Of a stretch of DNA of 64,000 bases, positions 24,335 to 33,146 are shown one piece after another. The translations under genes and the position numbers were made by a program. The notes beneath the pieces were generated by a model, which had not been told where the DNA came from, ran no database searches, and worked only from the letters and a program-made list of their open reading frames with translations. Source of the DNA: Rhizobium etli_C (GTDB lineage Bacteria; Pseudomonadota; Alphaproteobacteria; Rhizobiales; Rhizobiaceae); assembly GCF_014198605.1 (NCBI RefSeq), contig NZ_JACIHU010000004.1. One strand, given 5' to 3'. Numbering within the stretch: the stretch's first letter is position 1; each line of letters begins with the position of its first letter.

Positions 24335-24453
24335 GGCCCCCTCATCCGCCCTACGGGCACCTTCTCCCCGCTGGGGAGAAGAGGGAATCGAGACGTTGCC
24401 ACGAGTCTCTTCTCCCCAGCGGGGAGAAGGTGCCGGCAGGCGGATGAGGGGGC
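24335..24453. repeat. RIME-like palindromic element inside the late operon
   Basis: A long inverted repeat: GGCCCCCTCATCCGCC at the left end and GGCGGATGAGGGGGCC at the right, with inner arms CACCTTCTCCCCGCTGGGG and CCCAGCGGGGAGAAGGTG. This type of composite palindrome is the rhizobial intergenic mosaic (RIME) style. It lies in the 190-bp gap between two phage structural genes. Confidence 0.7.
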
Positions 24454-24472
24454 CGCTTGTGTCAGCGCTTCT

Positions 24473-25039
24473 TCAGGCTACTTGCCGGCTGCGGCTTTTG
24501 CCGCCCTCGCCTTCCCTTTCGAGCGCCTCGAACCGCGCAGCCATCTCCTTCATCTGCACCTGCAGGCGGCTCACCTCGTCCTTCAGCCGCTCGTTTTCGG
24601 CGGCAAAGGCAGAAGCGGCGCTGGAATTTTCGGCAGTCGCCAGATAGGCGCGGGCGGCGGCGGTCAGCTCGTTGGCGCCCATGCCGATCTTCTGCTTGGC
24701 GGTGTCGGAAAGCGCTGCCAGCTGCTCGACGGTGTAGATGTTGACCGCCTCCAGCTCCTTGATCTGGCTGGGTTTCAGATAGGGCCATTGCGAAAGCGGC
24801 GTGCCTGTCAGCTGCTCGCGGGCGGCAGCACCCTCCTTGAAGCGCTTATAGGCGTCGGCGAAGCGGATTTTGTCGTTGTCGGTCACCTCGCGGTAGACCT
24901 CGGTGTGCTTGTCGCCTGCGATGAAGATGCGGACGAATTCCTTGTCTGCAAAAATCGGCCGACCCTCCTTCTCGGTCAGAAAGGTCTGCTCGACCGGTTC
25001 GAGGCTGAAAGAGGCATAGATTCCGGTGTTGTCGGGCAT
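24473..25039 (-). CDS. Phage structural-region protein with C-terminal coiled coil
   Basis: A 188-residue acidic protein: MPDNTGIYASFSLEPVEQTF, EFVRIFIAGDKHTEVYREV, then DNDKIRFADAYKRFKEG. A C-terminal coiled coil follows (about 145-180, ENERLKDEVSRLQVQMKEMA). Similar proteins accompany capsid genes in rhizobial prophages, but I cannot assign a function. It is bracketed by two palindromic intergenic elements, so its transcript probably carries strong secondary structure on both sides. Confidence 0.6.
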   Translation of the reverse strand: MPDNTGIYASFSLEPVEQTFLTEKEGRPIFADKEFVRIFIAGDKHTEVYREVTDNDKIRFADAYKRFKEGAAAREQLTGTPLSQWPYLKPSQIKELEAVNIYTVEQLAALSDTAKQKIGMGANELTAAARAYLATAENSSAASAFAAENERLKDEVSRLQVQMKEMAARFEALEREGEGGKSRSRQVA

Positions 25040-25111
25040 TTGCTGGTCTCGCTGTTGATGGCGGAAAATGGGGCGCCGAAGCGCCGGCTTTGATGTCGTG
25101 CCGAATGGCTG

Positions 25112-25249
25112 CCCCTCACCCTAACCCTCTCCCCGCTCGCGGGGAGAGGGGACGTGCCCCACGGAACGTTGGCGAGGGACGGAGAGATAGCGGCTTGTCC
25201 CCTTCTCCCCGCGCGCGGGGAGAAGGTGGCGGCAGCCGGATGAGGGGCA
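25112..25249. repeat. Second RIME-like palindromic element
   Basis: Left arm GCCCCTCACCC with CTCTCCCCGCTCGCGGGGAG, right arm CTTCTCCCCGCGCGCGGGGA with CCGGATGAGGGGC. It has the same architecture as the element at 24335-24453 but a diverged sequence. It sits in the 270-bp gap between the decoration-like and coiled-coil phage genes. Confidence 0.7.
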
Positions 25250-25309
25250 GGCCACGCATGGAGAGGTCGCCAAAACGGGCGCCGAAACGCCCGTCGATTG
25301 CGCTTAGGT

Positions 25310-26095
25310 TCAGTTCACCTTCGACAGGAACGGCCGCATCAGCGTCGCTTCGAGCACGCCTGTCGCCGTGATGGTGACGGCCGTGCCGTTGGCCGTCGCA
25401 TTGGCCGAGAGGGTGATGCTCTGGACGACGCCGTTCGGGCTATAAGTGATGCCCGCAATCGTCGTGCCGCCGGCAATGCCGGTGCCGGCGACCGCTGCGC
25501 CGATGAACGGACCGGAACCGGCGCTGAGGCCGGCAATGCCGGTCAGCACGGGCGAGCCGTTGACGGTGGTTGCCGTAAACGTCTGGTTGGCGGCGGCAAA
25601 GTTGACGTTGGCGATCGCCTTGGTGCCGACGGTTGCCGAGGCCGGGGCGCTCGCCTGGCCTGCGGTGGTGGTGGTTTCGGCAACGACGAGGGCCGCCGTT
25701 GCGCTCGCCACCTGCGACGGCGCCTGGCCGTTGCGCTGCAGCCAGAGGTAATAGGTGCCGGCGGCAAGGGTGATGGCACTGAGCGGGCCGCCGGTCAGCG
25801 TCGGCGGCTGGGCGGCACCGGAAAAGACGCCGCAGCGCTGGCCGACGACGGCGGCAGCCGTGGTCAGCAGCGAAGCGGCATAATCCTTGGTCCACTGGAA
25901 CCACTGACCGGGCTGAAGGGTCGTCTGCGCGGCCAGCACGAGCTGGCAATAGACCCATTCGGATTCACGGTCGCCGCCGGCGACAGCGCCGAGGGCGAAG
26001 TTCGGCCCGGGAATACCGGAGCCGGAAACGATCGGGCCTTCGACGACGAACGGGTTCGCGCCAAGACGATCGGACTGGATGGTTGCGATCGACAT
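25310..26095 (-). CDS. Capsid decoration-like or minor head protein
   Basis: A 261-residue Ala/Thr/Gly-rich protein of low charge. The N-terminal half (SEWVYCQLVLAAQTTLQPGQ) looks like a compact beta domain. The second half is an Ig-like/adhesin-like repeat region (FAAANQTFTATTVNGSPVL, ITLSANATANGTAVTITATG). It lies immediately downstream of the major capsid gene (21 bp), where decoration or head-fibre proteins are usual. No specific family is recognised. Confidence 0.55.
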   Translation of the reverse strand: MSIATIQSDRLGANPFVVEGPIVSGSGIPGPNFALGAVAGGDRESEWVYCQLVLAAQTTLQPGQWFQWTKDYAASLLTTAAAVVGQRCGVFSGAAQPPTLTGGPLSAITLAAGTYYLWLQRNGQAPSQVASATAALVVAETTTTAGQASAPASATVGTKAIANVNFAAANQTFTATTVNGSPVLTGIAGLSAGSGPFIGAAVAGTGIAGGTTIAGITYSPNGVVQSITLSANATANGTAVTITATGVLEATLMRPFLSKVN

Positions 26096-26116
26096 TTGCT
26101 TGTTCCTTTCGTTCGA

Positions 26117-27091
26117 TCAGGCGAACAGCACGCCCTGCAGGAAGGCGTTGTTCATGGTGAGGTTGCCGGCAAAGCCCATCAGCTGCACGAAGGCGTCCTG
26201 GTTGGTGTTCATGCGCTCGTCGCCGATCGGCGCCATGTCGCGGTCGCGGTGCGGGCGGTAGAACAGGTATTTGGTGTTCAGGAAGAACATCTGATTGACA
26301 GGCGCACCGCCGCCGAAGCCGCCGTCGAAGATCACGTCGGCGCCCATATATTGCAGCGACTGGAAGCCGGCCATGCCCTTGTCGGCCGAGGTTATGCGCT
26401 GGATCGCCTGCAGCGATTCCCAGTAGAGGCGGAAAAAGTTGTTGTCGGCGACGACGAGATCGGGCGCATCGGAACCGCGCACGCAAGACATATAGAGCCG
26501 GTTCATGTAGCTCTGGATGTTGGCATTGGTGGCGGCAGCACCACCATCGGCCGAGGCGGAGAATTTCTGGTTGCGCCAGAAACCCCAGGTGGCGCGCGAG
26601 ATGCCGCCGACGGTGCCGGAGGTCGGCGAGGTCGAGATCAGCAGCTGCAGGCCGCCGATCTGCCGCCCGCCATCGGCCGTGCCATCGGAATAGCAGTCGA
26701 GCGCGATGTTGTTTTTCAAAGTGGTTTCGGCGTTCTCGATGCGCTGCTCGAGCAGATCGAGGATCGCATCCTCGCCGGAATTCTGCAGCTGTTCGAGGCC
26801 CGACATGGAGACGGCGACCGCGGCCTGCTTCAGGTCGTATTCAGCGGCGGTGATGACGTCGGAGGGCTGCACGTTCAGGATGTCATAACCGGAATATCTC
26901 TTAAAAGTAGAGTTTTCCTGATATTGCAGCTCCTGGACGATGGTGCGCCCGCCGGAAACCGGCTTCTTGCGGCCGCGGCTGTTGAGACGGGTGAGAAGAC
27001 CGTTGTTCTTCGTCACGTCGTCGGCAACCGTGCCGCTGCGGTTGCGCAGCGTCGTGGTGACGATTTCAGAGAGGTTGGGCGAAATGGGCAT
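26117..27091 (-). CDS. Major capsid protein
   Basis: A 324-residue protein in the usual position after the scaffold. Features fit a phage coat protein: N-arm with TTTLRNRSGTVADDVTKNNG, a GGRTIVQELQYQENSTFKRY segment, a long helix DAILDLLEQRIENAETTLKN, and late elements LVVADNNFFRLYWESLQ, MGADVIFDGGFGGG and KYLFYRPHRDRDM. Length and order match HK97-fold coats of the kind seen in rhizobial podo- and siphophages. AAAGGA precedes the ATG. A 17-bp tandem repeat at 27107-27141 separates it from the scaffold gene. Confidence 0.82.
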   Translation of the reverse strand: MPISPNLSEIVTTTLRNRSGTVADDVTKNNGLLTRLNSRGRKKPVSGGRTIVQELQYQENSTFKRYSGYDILNVQPSDVITAAEYDLKQAAVAVSMSGLEQLQNSGEDAILDLLEQRIENAETTLKNNIALDCYSDGTADGGRQIGGLQLLISTSPTSGTVGGISRATWGFWRNQKFSASADGGAAATNANIQSYMNRLYMSCVRGSDAPDLVVADNNFFRLYWESLQAIQRITSADKGMAGFQSLQYMGADVIFDGGFGGGAPVNQMFFLNTKYLFYRPHRDRDMAPIGDERMNTNQDAFVQLMGFAGNLTMNNAFLQGVLFA

Positions 27092-27106
27092 CGATCGTTC
27101 CTTTGA

Positions 27107-27141
27107 TCAGACTTGGCCTTTGATCAGACCTGGCCGCGCGA
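27107..27141. repeat. Tandem 17-bp repeat at the scaffold 3' end
   Basis: Two copies of TTTGATCAGACYTGGCC lie head to tail. The second copy covers the scaffold stop codon, so the duplication was neutral to both flanking genes. Confidence 0.7.
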
Positions 27142-28158
27142 AAAACGCATGGCGTCGCGCAGCGAGTCGCGGATGGAGGTGGGCTGGCCCCTTGCCGCAT
27201 CGCGGGTCGGGCCCGGCGCGGAAGAGCCAGAGATGGATCGCGAGGCGCGGCGGGCTTGATCTGCCGCTGCGGCCCTCTGGGCATGCTGTTCTCGGACGAA
27301 GGCCGGCGCAGTCTGGCTGATCAACTGCTGGCGAATGTCCGGACGCATCCAGCATGCGGCGTCGTAGGCGTCCTGAAGCGTCGATGCCCGCCCCGCATTG
27401 ATGAGGGCGACCATGTCGTCGAGAACGTCTTCGGCATGCGCATTGGCCGGATCGGAAAGAAAGGCATCGACCTGAGTTTCGGTGTCTCTCTTGCGTAAAA
27501 CATGTTCGACCGTGGCCTCGACATTGACGGGCCTGGCCTGGCGCTGGAACTCATGCCCTGCCTGCGCGCCGCGCTGCAGGGCCTCCCCCGTCTGCCCGTT
27601 GACCAGGGCGTGAAGATTGACCCCGGCCACCTTGGCGACGTGGAGGACGGTGTTGACGGGATCGCGGATCAGCGCGTTTTCCCAGTCGATCGCCCGGCGC
27701 ATGACATCGGCATGGGTCATGCCGGCCCGGCGGACGATCGGGGTGAATTCCTCCAGCCCCTTGTAATCCTGCAGGACGCGGAAGCCGCGATCGACCTCCT
27801 GCTCCCGCTTGGCGATCGCCGCCTGCACTTCGCCCGGCAGGCTCGTGAAATGCGCCTTGGCCTCCGTCGACCAGCCGGGCGGAACCCGGTTGCCGATGGC
27901 GGCCGGCTGTTCACCGCCCTGCCCCCGGCTCTGTGCCTGCGGCATCTGCTGAGCGGTGGCAGCGGCCTGCTCCTGCCCCTTGGCGAGGAAGCGGCCGTTT
28001 TCGCCGTCGCGCGGCCGGGCCGGCATATCGTCCGGTCCCGTGCCTTCGACGGTGTCGATCGCCGCCTTCAGGCTGTCGCGGATGCTGGCCGGCTTCTCGC
28101 CGGACGCATCAAAATCGTCGCTGCCGTTGCCGGCCTCGTTCAGGTCTTCCATATCCAT
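27124..28158 (-). CDS. Phage scaffold-like protein
   Basis: A 344-residue, strongly charged, Gln/Ala/Arg-rich protein between portal and capsid. It begins MDMEDLNEAGNGSDDFDASG and contains PASIRDSLKAAIDTVEG near residue 25. A related element, TSIRDSLRDAMRFSRGQ, closes the protein. A middle helical part (GEVQAAIAKREQEVDRGFRV) could form coiled coils. Scaffolds of this kind fill the procapsid and leave or are degraded before packaging. The repeated SIRDSL element at both ends is a notable self-similarity and may be the coat-binding site; that is a guess. Confidence 0.65.
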   Translation of the reverse strand: MDMEDLNEAGNGSDDFDASGEKPASIRDSLKAAIDTVEGTGPDDMPARPRDGENGRFLAKGQEQAAATAQQMPQAQSRGQGGEQPAAIGNRVPPGWSTEAKAHFTSLPGEVQAAIAKREQEVDRGFRVLQDYKGLEEFTPIVRRAGMTHADVMRRAIDWENALIRDPVNTVLHVAKVAGVNLHALVNGQTGEALQRGAQAGHEFQRQARPVNVEATVEHVLRKRDTETQVDAFLSDPANAHAEDVLDDMVALINAGRASTLQDAYDAACWMRPDIRQQLISQTAPAFVREQHAQRAAAADQARRASRSISGSSAPGPTRDAARGQPTSIRDSLRDAMRFSRGQV

Positions 28159-28250
28159 TGGGGAAAGTTCCTCTGTCGGGGATTGATGCCCGTTTGAGCC
28201 CTTATGCCTGTCGTTATTCCGGAACCGCTGTACGGCTTCGGGCGACAGCG

Positions 28251-28562
28251 TCAGGCGTTGTATTCGGCGTAGACCCGCCGCAATTCGTTGCGGATCGCCT
28301 TTCGGTCCGCCTTCGGCCTCTCGATCGGCTGCGGTTTTTCGTTGCCGATTTCTTCGACGCCGGCGGAGCGGTACTCGGCGCGCAGCTTGGCTTTCGATGT
28401 GTAGCGTCGGCCGTCATGCATCGACCGGATGTCGATGCTGTCGCTGACGAAATGCGGCGCCGGCAGGTCGGAGCGCGCCAGGTTTTGCGCCGGCAGGCAG
28501 TTGTGCGGCCATGTGTCGAGCTGGTGCCAGCCGCCGCAGACGCGGCAATAGCGTTCTCTCAT
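28251..28562 (-). CDS. Small phage protein with CxxC zinc-finger-like motif
   Basis: A 103-residue basic protein. The N terminus has CRVCGGWH followed by PHNC at about residues 6-22, a possible zinc knuckle. The rest is charged (SKAKLRAEYRSAGVEEIGNE). The ATG overlaps the portal stop by 4 bp, which suggests translational coupling. Comparable small genes follow portal genes in rhizobial prophages, but their role is unknown. Confidence 0.6.
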   Translation of the reverse strand: MRERYCRVCGGWHQLDTWPHNCLPAQNLARSDLPAPHFVSDSIDIRSMHDGRRYTSKAKLRAEYRSAGVEEIGNEKPQPIERPKADRKAIRNELRRVYAEYNA

Positions 28563-30655
28563 GCTGTTGCTCCCGGGTAGAGGGACTGCGCGGCGCGCAT
28601 CTGGTCGATCGCCTGCGCCGCCGTCTCGCCGCGCGCATGCTCGACCGCGGCGCGATGCTCGATCTCGGCCTGCGCCACGCCGAGTTCCGCCTTGCGCTGT
28701 TCGGCGCCGGCCTTCACCTCGGCCGTCTTCAGCTTGAGCATCTCGCCGGGCGAAGGCTGCGGCTCGGGCTTCGGCGCGCTCGCCGCCTGGGAGAGCTGGC
28801 CTCCCACCTGCTCCAGCATGCTTTCGAGCTGGCGGCCGGCCCTAAAGCCGCGGGCGGCAAAGAGCAGCGTTTCGACCATGACCGGCACCAGCATCGGGCT
28901 CTGCTGCGCCATCGCGCCGGCCTGCTGCATGAAGCCGCCGACCATCTGGACGAATTCCATGCGGCGCTGCTTTTCGGCGTCCTCGTCGGGCTCGATCGTC
29001 GAATCCGTTTCGATCTCGATCTGGAAGCCGCGAATGCTGTCATTGCGCAGCAGCTGCACCACCTCGTCGATCGTCGGCTGCCCCATCATCTGCTGCAGCT
29101 GCGGCGGCAGTTCCGGGGTCGGCGGTGCGGGCTGGCCCATCTGCTCGGCCCGCACCGCCGTCTGCTGTGCCGCCATCTGCATCTGCTGCATCTGCATTTC
29201 GACCTGCTGCTTCTGAGCCATCGTCGGCAGCTTGATGCCGCTCACCAGCATCAGCGTTTCCGGCTGGAACTGATCGCAGATGATTTCGCCGGCAAGGCGG
29301 ATGATGTCGCGGGCAAAGCGGGCCAGCTCGGCCTGGCGGTCGCGAATGCGGATCGAACCCCACTGGCTCTTGATCCGCTGCGCCGTCGCCGTCTCGGACG
29401 CCTGGGTGTCGCCGCGCACGATGTCGGAGATGCCGGTGATCTGGTAGACGTCCTCGATCAGCTGCTTGCGCGCCGCCATGCAGGCGACGATCACCTTCTG
29501 CACCTCGTCGATCGGCAATGTCACGACCGCCTTCGAGCCGCCCTTGTCGGTGAAAGCCGCCCATTCCGGGATCGGCACCATCACCATGTCGTTTTCAGGC
29601 CGCATCGCCTTCTCGATCGCCGGCGAGATCGCGCCGTCGCCGGAGGGATAGAACACCTTGAGGCGCAGCTGATCGGTCAGCTTGTTGATGCGCTTGGTCA
29701 GGAGATCGATCTCGTCGCATTGCTGCTGGTAATAGACATAATCGGGAACCGGGATCAGCGAGCTGGTCGACACCGTGCCATAGGCCGGGCGCGGGCAAGG
29801 CCAGAAATGCGTCAGATCGAGCGGCGGTTCGGACACTTCCAATGCGACGGGCGAACCGTCGGCGATCCAGACGGTGTAATTCTCACCCTTGCACCAGATT
29901 TCCCAGACATGGGTCTTGCCCTCGTTTTCGGCCCGCTCGGCCTGGCTCGTGCCCTTGCCGCCTGCTGCCGCCTGCGCCGCCCCCGAGGCCATCGCCTCAC
30001 GGCCGAAGCGTTTTTCCATCTCCTCCTCGGTCATCGGCACGCGCCGCGCCACCCAGGTGACGTCCTTCCAGCGGCGCGCCGGCGAGTGCAGGAAATCCGA
30101 CCAGTGGACATAATCGATGCAGACGCGCTCGTCGGCGATCGTCTCCATGGAGGGGCCGCCCATCTCGCCGGACAGGCCGTCCGCCGGCGGGTTCGAGGGC
30201 GCCACACCCATGTCGAGCGGCTCGAAATCGGCCTCGTAGCGCAGCCACACCGTGCCGCGGGCGCAGAGCAGGAAATCGTCGCGCACCGCCCGCATGATCG
30301 AATCGAGGTCGGCCTCGTCGCCTACATAAGCGAGATTGCGCTCGACGATCTCCGAGGCGATGCGCGCCACCGGCTCGGCATCCTTGAAGCGGCGCTCGAC
30401 CACCGGCTGCGGCACGCGGGCATAGACGGCCGGCTGCAGCACCGCGGTGTTGGCCCAGAGCATCGGAAAGCGGCGCTTGGCCGCGCTGGTCTGGTCCGAT
30501 TGCTGGTCGAGATAGATTTTCTCGATCTTGACGCAGCGGTCGTGCCAGGACTTGAAATAGCGCTGCGCGCGTTCGAGCTCCTGCTGCCAATGGGCGCCGA
30601 CCTTGGCCGGATCCCAGCGCTCTCCGCCCTCAAAAGCCGTTCTCTCGTCTTCCAT
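28559..30655 (-). CDS. Portal protein
   Basis: A 698-residue protein starting MEDERTAFEGGERWDPAKVG at 30655, where the ATG overlaps the terminase stop (TGATG). The portal outline is clear: an N-terminal KSWHDRCVKIEKIYLDQQ region, RRFPMLWANTAVLQPAVYAR, a WVARRVPMTEEEMEKRFG segment, and a long stem with VYYQQQCDEIDLLTKRINKL. A crown rich in Gln/Met (QKQQVEMQMQQMQMAAQQ, about 480-505) follows, then a helical C terminus. The large size fits podophage-like portals with a long barrel domain. It lies directly after the large terminase, as expected. Confidence 0.82.
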   Translation of the reverse strand: MEDERTAFEGGERWDPAKVGAHWQQELERAQRYFKSWHDRCVKIEKIYLDQQSDQTSAAKRRFPMLWANTAVLQPAVYARVPQPVVERRFKDAEPVARIASEIVERNLAYVGDEADLDSIMRAVRDDFLLCARGTVWLRYEADFEPLDMGVAPSNPPADGLSGEMGGPSMETIADERVCIDYVHWSDFLHSPARRWKDVTWVARRVPMTEEEMEKRFGREAMASGAAQAAAGGKGTSQAERAENEGKTHVWEIWCKGENYTVWIADGSPVALEVSEPPLDLTHFWPCPRPAYGTVSTSSLIPVPDYVYYQQQCDEIDLLTKRINKLTDQLRLKVFYPSGDGAISPAIEKAMRPENDMVMVPIPEWAAFTDKGGSKAVVTLPIDEVQKVIVACMAARKQLIEDVYQITGISDIVRGDTQASETATAQRIKSQWGSIRIRDRQAELARFARDIIRLAGEIICDQFQPETLMLVSGIKLPTMAQKQQVEMQMQQMQMAAQQTAVRAEQMGQPAPPTPELPPQLQQMMGQPTIDEVVQLLRNDSIRGFQIEIETDSTIEPDEDAEKQRRMEFVQMVGGFMQQAGAMAQQSPMLVPVMVETLLFAARGFRAGRQLESMLEQVGGQLSQAASAPKPEPQPSPGEMLKLKTAEVKAGAEQRKAELGVAQAEIEHRAAVEHARGETAAQAIDQMRAAQSLYPGATA

Positions 30656-32226
30656 CAAACACGCTCGCTGGATCTGGGGGTGGCATCGGCAAATTCGTTG
30701 AAGGTCATCGTCTGGAAGGTCGGCAGCCGCTTGGGCTCGGGCTTCAGCGGTTCCGGCGCCAGGCCGGTGAAGATGATGGCGAGACCGCCGAAAGCATCGG
30801 CGCCATGCGAGGCCCAGTTGTGCAGCGGCTCGTCGCGAAAGACGCCGAGATCCTCGTCCCAATCCTTGCGGTAGTTGCGCAGGCATTTGATGCCGTCGGC
30901 GCAGCCGGCCTGATCGAACTCGACCTTTGCCAGGATGCGCCGGGTGCCGTTGATGCGGTCATGGACATAGGCGCGCTCGACCTTGCGCACCGTGCCGAGG
31001 CCGCGCGCCCTCACCTCTTTTAGCATGATTTCGATGCGGGTCATGCCGCCGCGCGTCCATTCCCTGACCTTGATGTCGTGCGGCATGTTGTGGACGCCAT
31101 AGACATAGCCATTGTCGGCCGCGCGCCGCTCGAGGTCGTCGAGCATGCCGTCCATGCCGGTGCCGGTATGCTCGAAATAGCCGATCATCCTGACCCGGCC
31201 GGGCAGCACCTGAAACAGCCAGACGCTGTTGGCATCGTCCATGCCGATGTCGGAGATGGTGTGGACGGGATAGCCCTCGACATGCGGGAAAACCCCGATG
31301 CGCTCCTCAGCGTCGGCGATCGCCATCTGATCGGCGTAATAGGCGCCTTCGACGCTTGCTTCGAAAGCTTCGGCCGGCGTCGAGGGATATTCGCGCTTCA
31401 TGTCGCCGAGCTGGATCTCGGCCTTCTTGACGTACCAGGCCTTCTGCGGCTCCGTCAGTTCGATGCCCTGTTCGCCAAGCTCACGAAAATATTTGGCGAA
31501 AGCATCGCTGATGATGACGCCCTCAGGGGCGATTGCATAGTGCGGCTCCTTCCACCAGGGGAAGAAATGGAACTTGAAGTCGAGCTCGGTCAGCTTCGCC
31601 GCCTGGCGGTGCTTGACCTGCGCATCCTCGCAGAGTGAATAAAAATGCCCCTCCTGGCCTTCCGCCGTGCTTTCGACGAAGACCAGCTGGCCGGCCTGCA
31701 CCGTATTTAGCGCGCCGGTGCGGACCTCCCGCGCCTTGTCGGGATATTTGGCGCAGAGCTTTCCATATTCCGAAATGTGAAGGTACTGCAGCGTTCCCGA
31801 CCGCAGCGATGTACCGACGCGAATGCTCGAATTGTTGGCGAGCAGCAATTCGGTCTGGTTGGTCCTGACCACAGGCACGGCGTTGCGGATGCCTTCGGGC
31901 AGGTTGTCATAGGGATATTTGATCTTGTCCCGGAAGATCGTCTGCACGTCGCCGAGCGTATGGGCGATGGTGCCGGCCCTGATGTCGCGGTTGAAGACGC
32001 AGGCATCGAGCATGAAGATCTGGATGAAGGTGGTCAGCCCCAGCTGACGGGCCTTCAGCAGCACGTTGAGATAATGCATCTCCTCGAAGAAGGTCATCTG
32101 CATCAGGTTCATTTCGAACCGGACGCGTTTGCCCGCCTTGTCGGTGATCCAGTAGAGATTGTTCAGCCGCCAGCGCCAGTCGGAAAACCGGTCAACCGCC
32201 GTTTGGAAGTCCGCGCGTCTTGCCAT
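30655..32226 (-). CDS. Large terminase subunit (DNA packaging ATPase/nuclease)
   Basis: A 523-residue protein starting at the ATG at 32226. The ATPase part has a Walker-A-like KARQLGLTT at 58-66, a Walker B with catalytic Glu in LQYLHISEYGKL (about 147-158), and a coupling motif FVESTAEG at 183-190. The nuclease part contains DIGMDDANSVW (Asp326) and a C-terminal ASHGADAFGG. EREYPSTP-type text (KREYPSTPAEAFEASVEG) at 278-294 is typical of this family. It drives DNA into the procapsid through the portal. It overlaps the small terminase by 35 bp. Confidence 0.88.
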   Translation of the reverse strand: MARRADFQTAVDRFSDWRWRLNNLYWITDKAGKRVRFEMNLMQMTFFEEMHYLNVLLKARQLGLTTFIQIFMLDACVFNRDIRAGTIAHTLGDVQTIFRDKIKYPYDNLPEGIRNAVPVVRTNQTELLLANNSSIRVGTSLRSGTLQYLHISEYGKLCAKYPDKAREVRTGALNTVQAGQLVFVESTAEGQEGHFYSLCEDAQVKHRQAAKLTELDFKFHFFPWWKEPHYAIAPEGVIISDAFAKYFRELGEQGIELTEPQKAWYVKKAEIQLGDMKREYPSTPAEAFEASVEGAYYADQMAIADAEERIGVFPHVEGYPVHTISDIGMDDANSVWLFQVLPGRVRMIGYFEHTGTGMDGMLDDLERRAADNGYVYGVHNMPHDIKVREWTRGGMTRIEIMLKEVRARGLGTVRKVERAYVHDRINGTRRILAKVEFDQAGCADGIKCLRNYRKDWDEDLGVFRDEPLHNWASHGADAFGGLAIIFTGLAPEPLKPEPKRLPTFQTMTFNEFADATPRSSERV

Positions 32227-32662
32227 TGATATCTTCCAGCAGTTGCGAGACTTCGCCGGTGACGCCCTGTTCGGGCTCGGCCTTGGCGCCGTATTTCTTC
32301 GGCCGCAGCTTCTCGGCGACCCATTGGCGGGTGGCGATGCGCAGCTGCGAGCGGCGGATCGCCTCGCCATTTTCCTGCCAGCCGGTGGTGTCGCCGGCCG
32401 CGTTCTTCTTCTCGATCCAGTCGTCGCTGCTGTTGTCGGCAATCTCGACCAGTTCGTCGACGAAGCCGTCGGCGAGGATCTCGCGCGCCAGCGCATAACG
32501 CGCCCGAAACGCCGCCTTGTCCTCGTCGGCAAGCCAGGAAAGCACGGTGGATTTCGCCGGCATCGTCTCGTCCCGGCAGATCGACCGCAGGCTTTCCCGG
32601 TCGGCAATGCGATCGCAGATCTTCTCCGCCAGCGCCTGGCTGAACTTGCTCGGTCTGCCCAT
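32192..32662 (-). CDS. Small terminase subunit, Sf6/P22-type
   Basis: A 156-residue protein opening MGRPSKFSQALAEKICDRIA, with a helix-turn-helix-like segment ESLRSICRDETMPAKSTVLS. WLADEDKAAFRARYALARE and a conserved LRIATRQWVAEKLRPKKYG follow. This is the small-terminase pattern of the Sf6-like family that recognises the pac site. It precedes the large terminase with a 35-bp overlap. Confidence 0.85.
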   Translation of the reverse strand: MGRPSKFSQALAEKICDRIADRESLRSICRDETMPAKSTVLSWLADEDKAAFRARYALAREILADGFVDELVEIADNSSDDWIEKKNAAGDTTGWQENGEAIRRSQLRIATRQWVAEKLRPKKYGAKAEPEQGVTGEVSQLLEDINGKTRGLPNGG

Positions 32663-32681
32663 GGGATCGGCGTCTGAACGC

Positions 32682-32918
32682 TCAGAACAGCGCGACGATA
32701 TTCGACGCCGTCGTCCCGGTCAGCGCCACGATGGCGGCATGCACCGGCAGGATCGTCCCGGCCGGCACGCTCTTGAAGATCACAGGATCCACGTCGCGCC
32801 GCGGCGCAATCGCCACATCGCCTGCCGTGCCGATATAAAGCGCACGCGCGCCGACAATCGCACTGTCATTCGGCGTGACCACCGCTGCCCGCGAGGCCGG
32901 AGCAATCGAGGCGTCCAT
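32682..32918 (-). CDS. Spike-base-like small phage protein
   Basis: A 78-residue protein. The pattern TPNDSAIVGARALYIGTAGD, a central VPAGTILPV and the ending TGTTASNIVAL resemble the small spike-base proteins (RCAP_Rcc01079 type) of gene transfer agents and prophages. AAGGAG lies 7 bases before the ATG. It is the first visible gene of the late operon on the right, 20 bp before the small terminase. Its presence here, away from the tail genes, is unusual. Confidence 0.55.
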   Translation of the reverse strand: MDASIAPASRAAVVTPNDSAIVGARALYIGTAGDVAIAPRRDVDPVIFKSVPAGTILPVHAAIVALTGTTASNIVALF

Positions 32919-33064
32919 TGCAGTTCTCCTTGTGAGGGGTGGGTGTCCATGCCTATGCGGCTCGATCCCGATGTGATCGGAGATGAGAGGTCAGGCCGAC
33001 AAAGATGGCGGGATCAACGATGATCGGAGGAGGCGCGAGACCGAAAGTCGACGCCGACTTGAGC

Positions 33065-33146
33065 GTCGACATCACCTCTCGATTCAAATTTCGCAGCTTG
33101 GATTTACGGCAGTGATAAATGATCTGCCGGGGGGTGATCAAGCGCT
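33065..33146. repeat. Direct repeat copy 1
   Basis: Shares GTCGACATCACCTCT, ATTCAAATTTCGCAGC, TGGATTTACGGCAGT and GGTGATCAA with 33449-33530. Read on the minus strand, both copies keep an open frame with similar protein text: LITPRQIIYHCRKSKLRNLN here. Confidence 0.7.

Noticed and set aside
28511..30874. 787-residue plus-strand frame opposite the portal gene
   Set aside because: His/Leu/Arg-rich antisense shadow of the portal gene.
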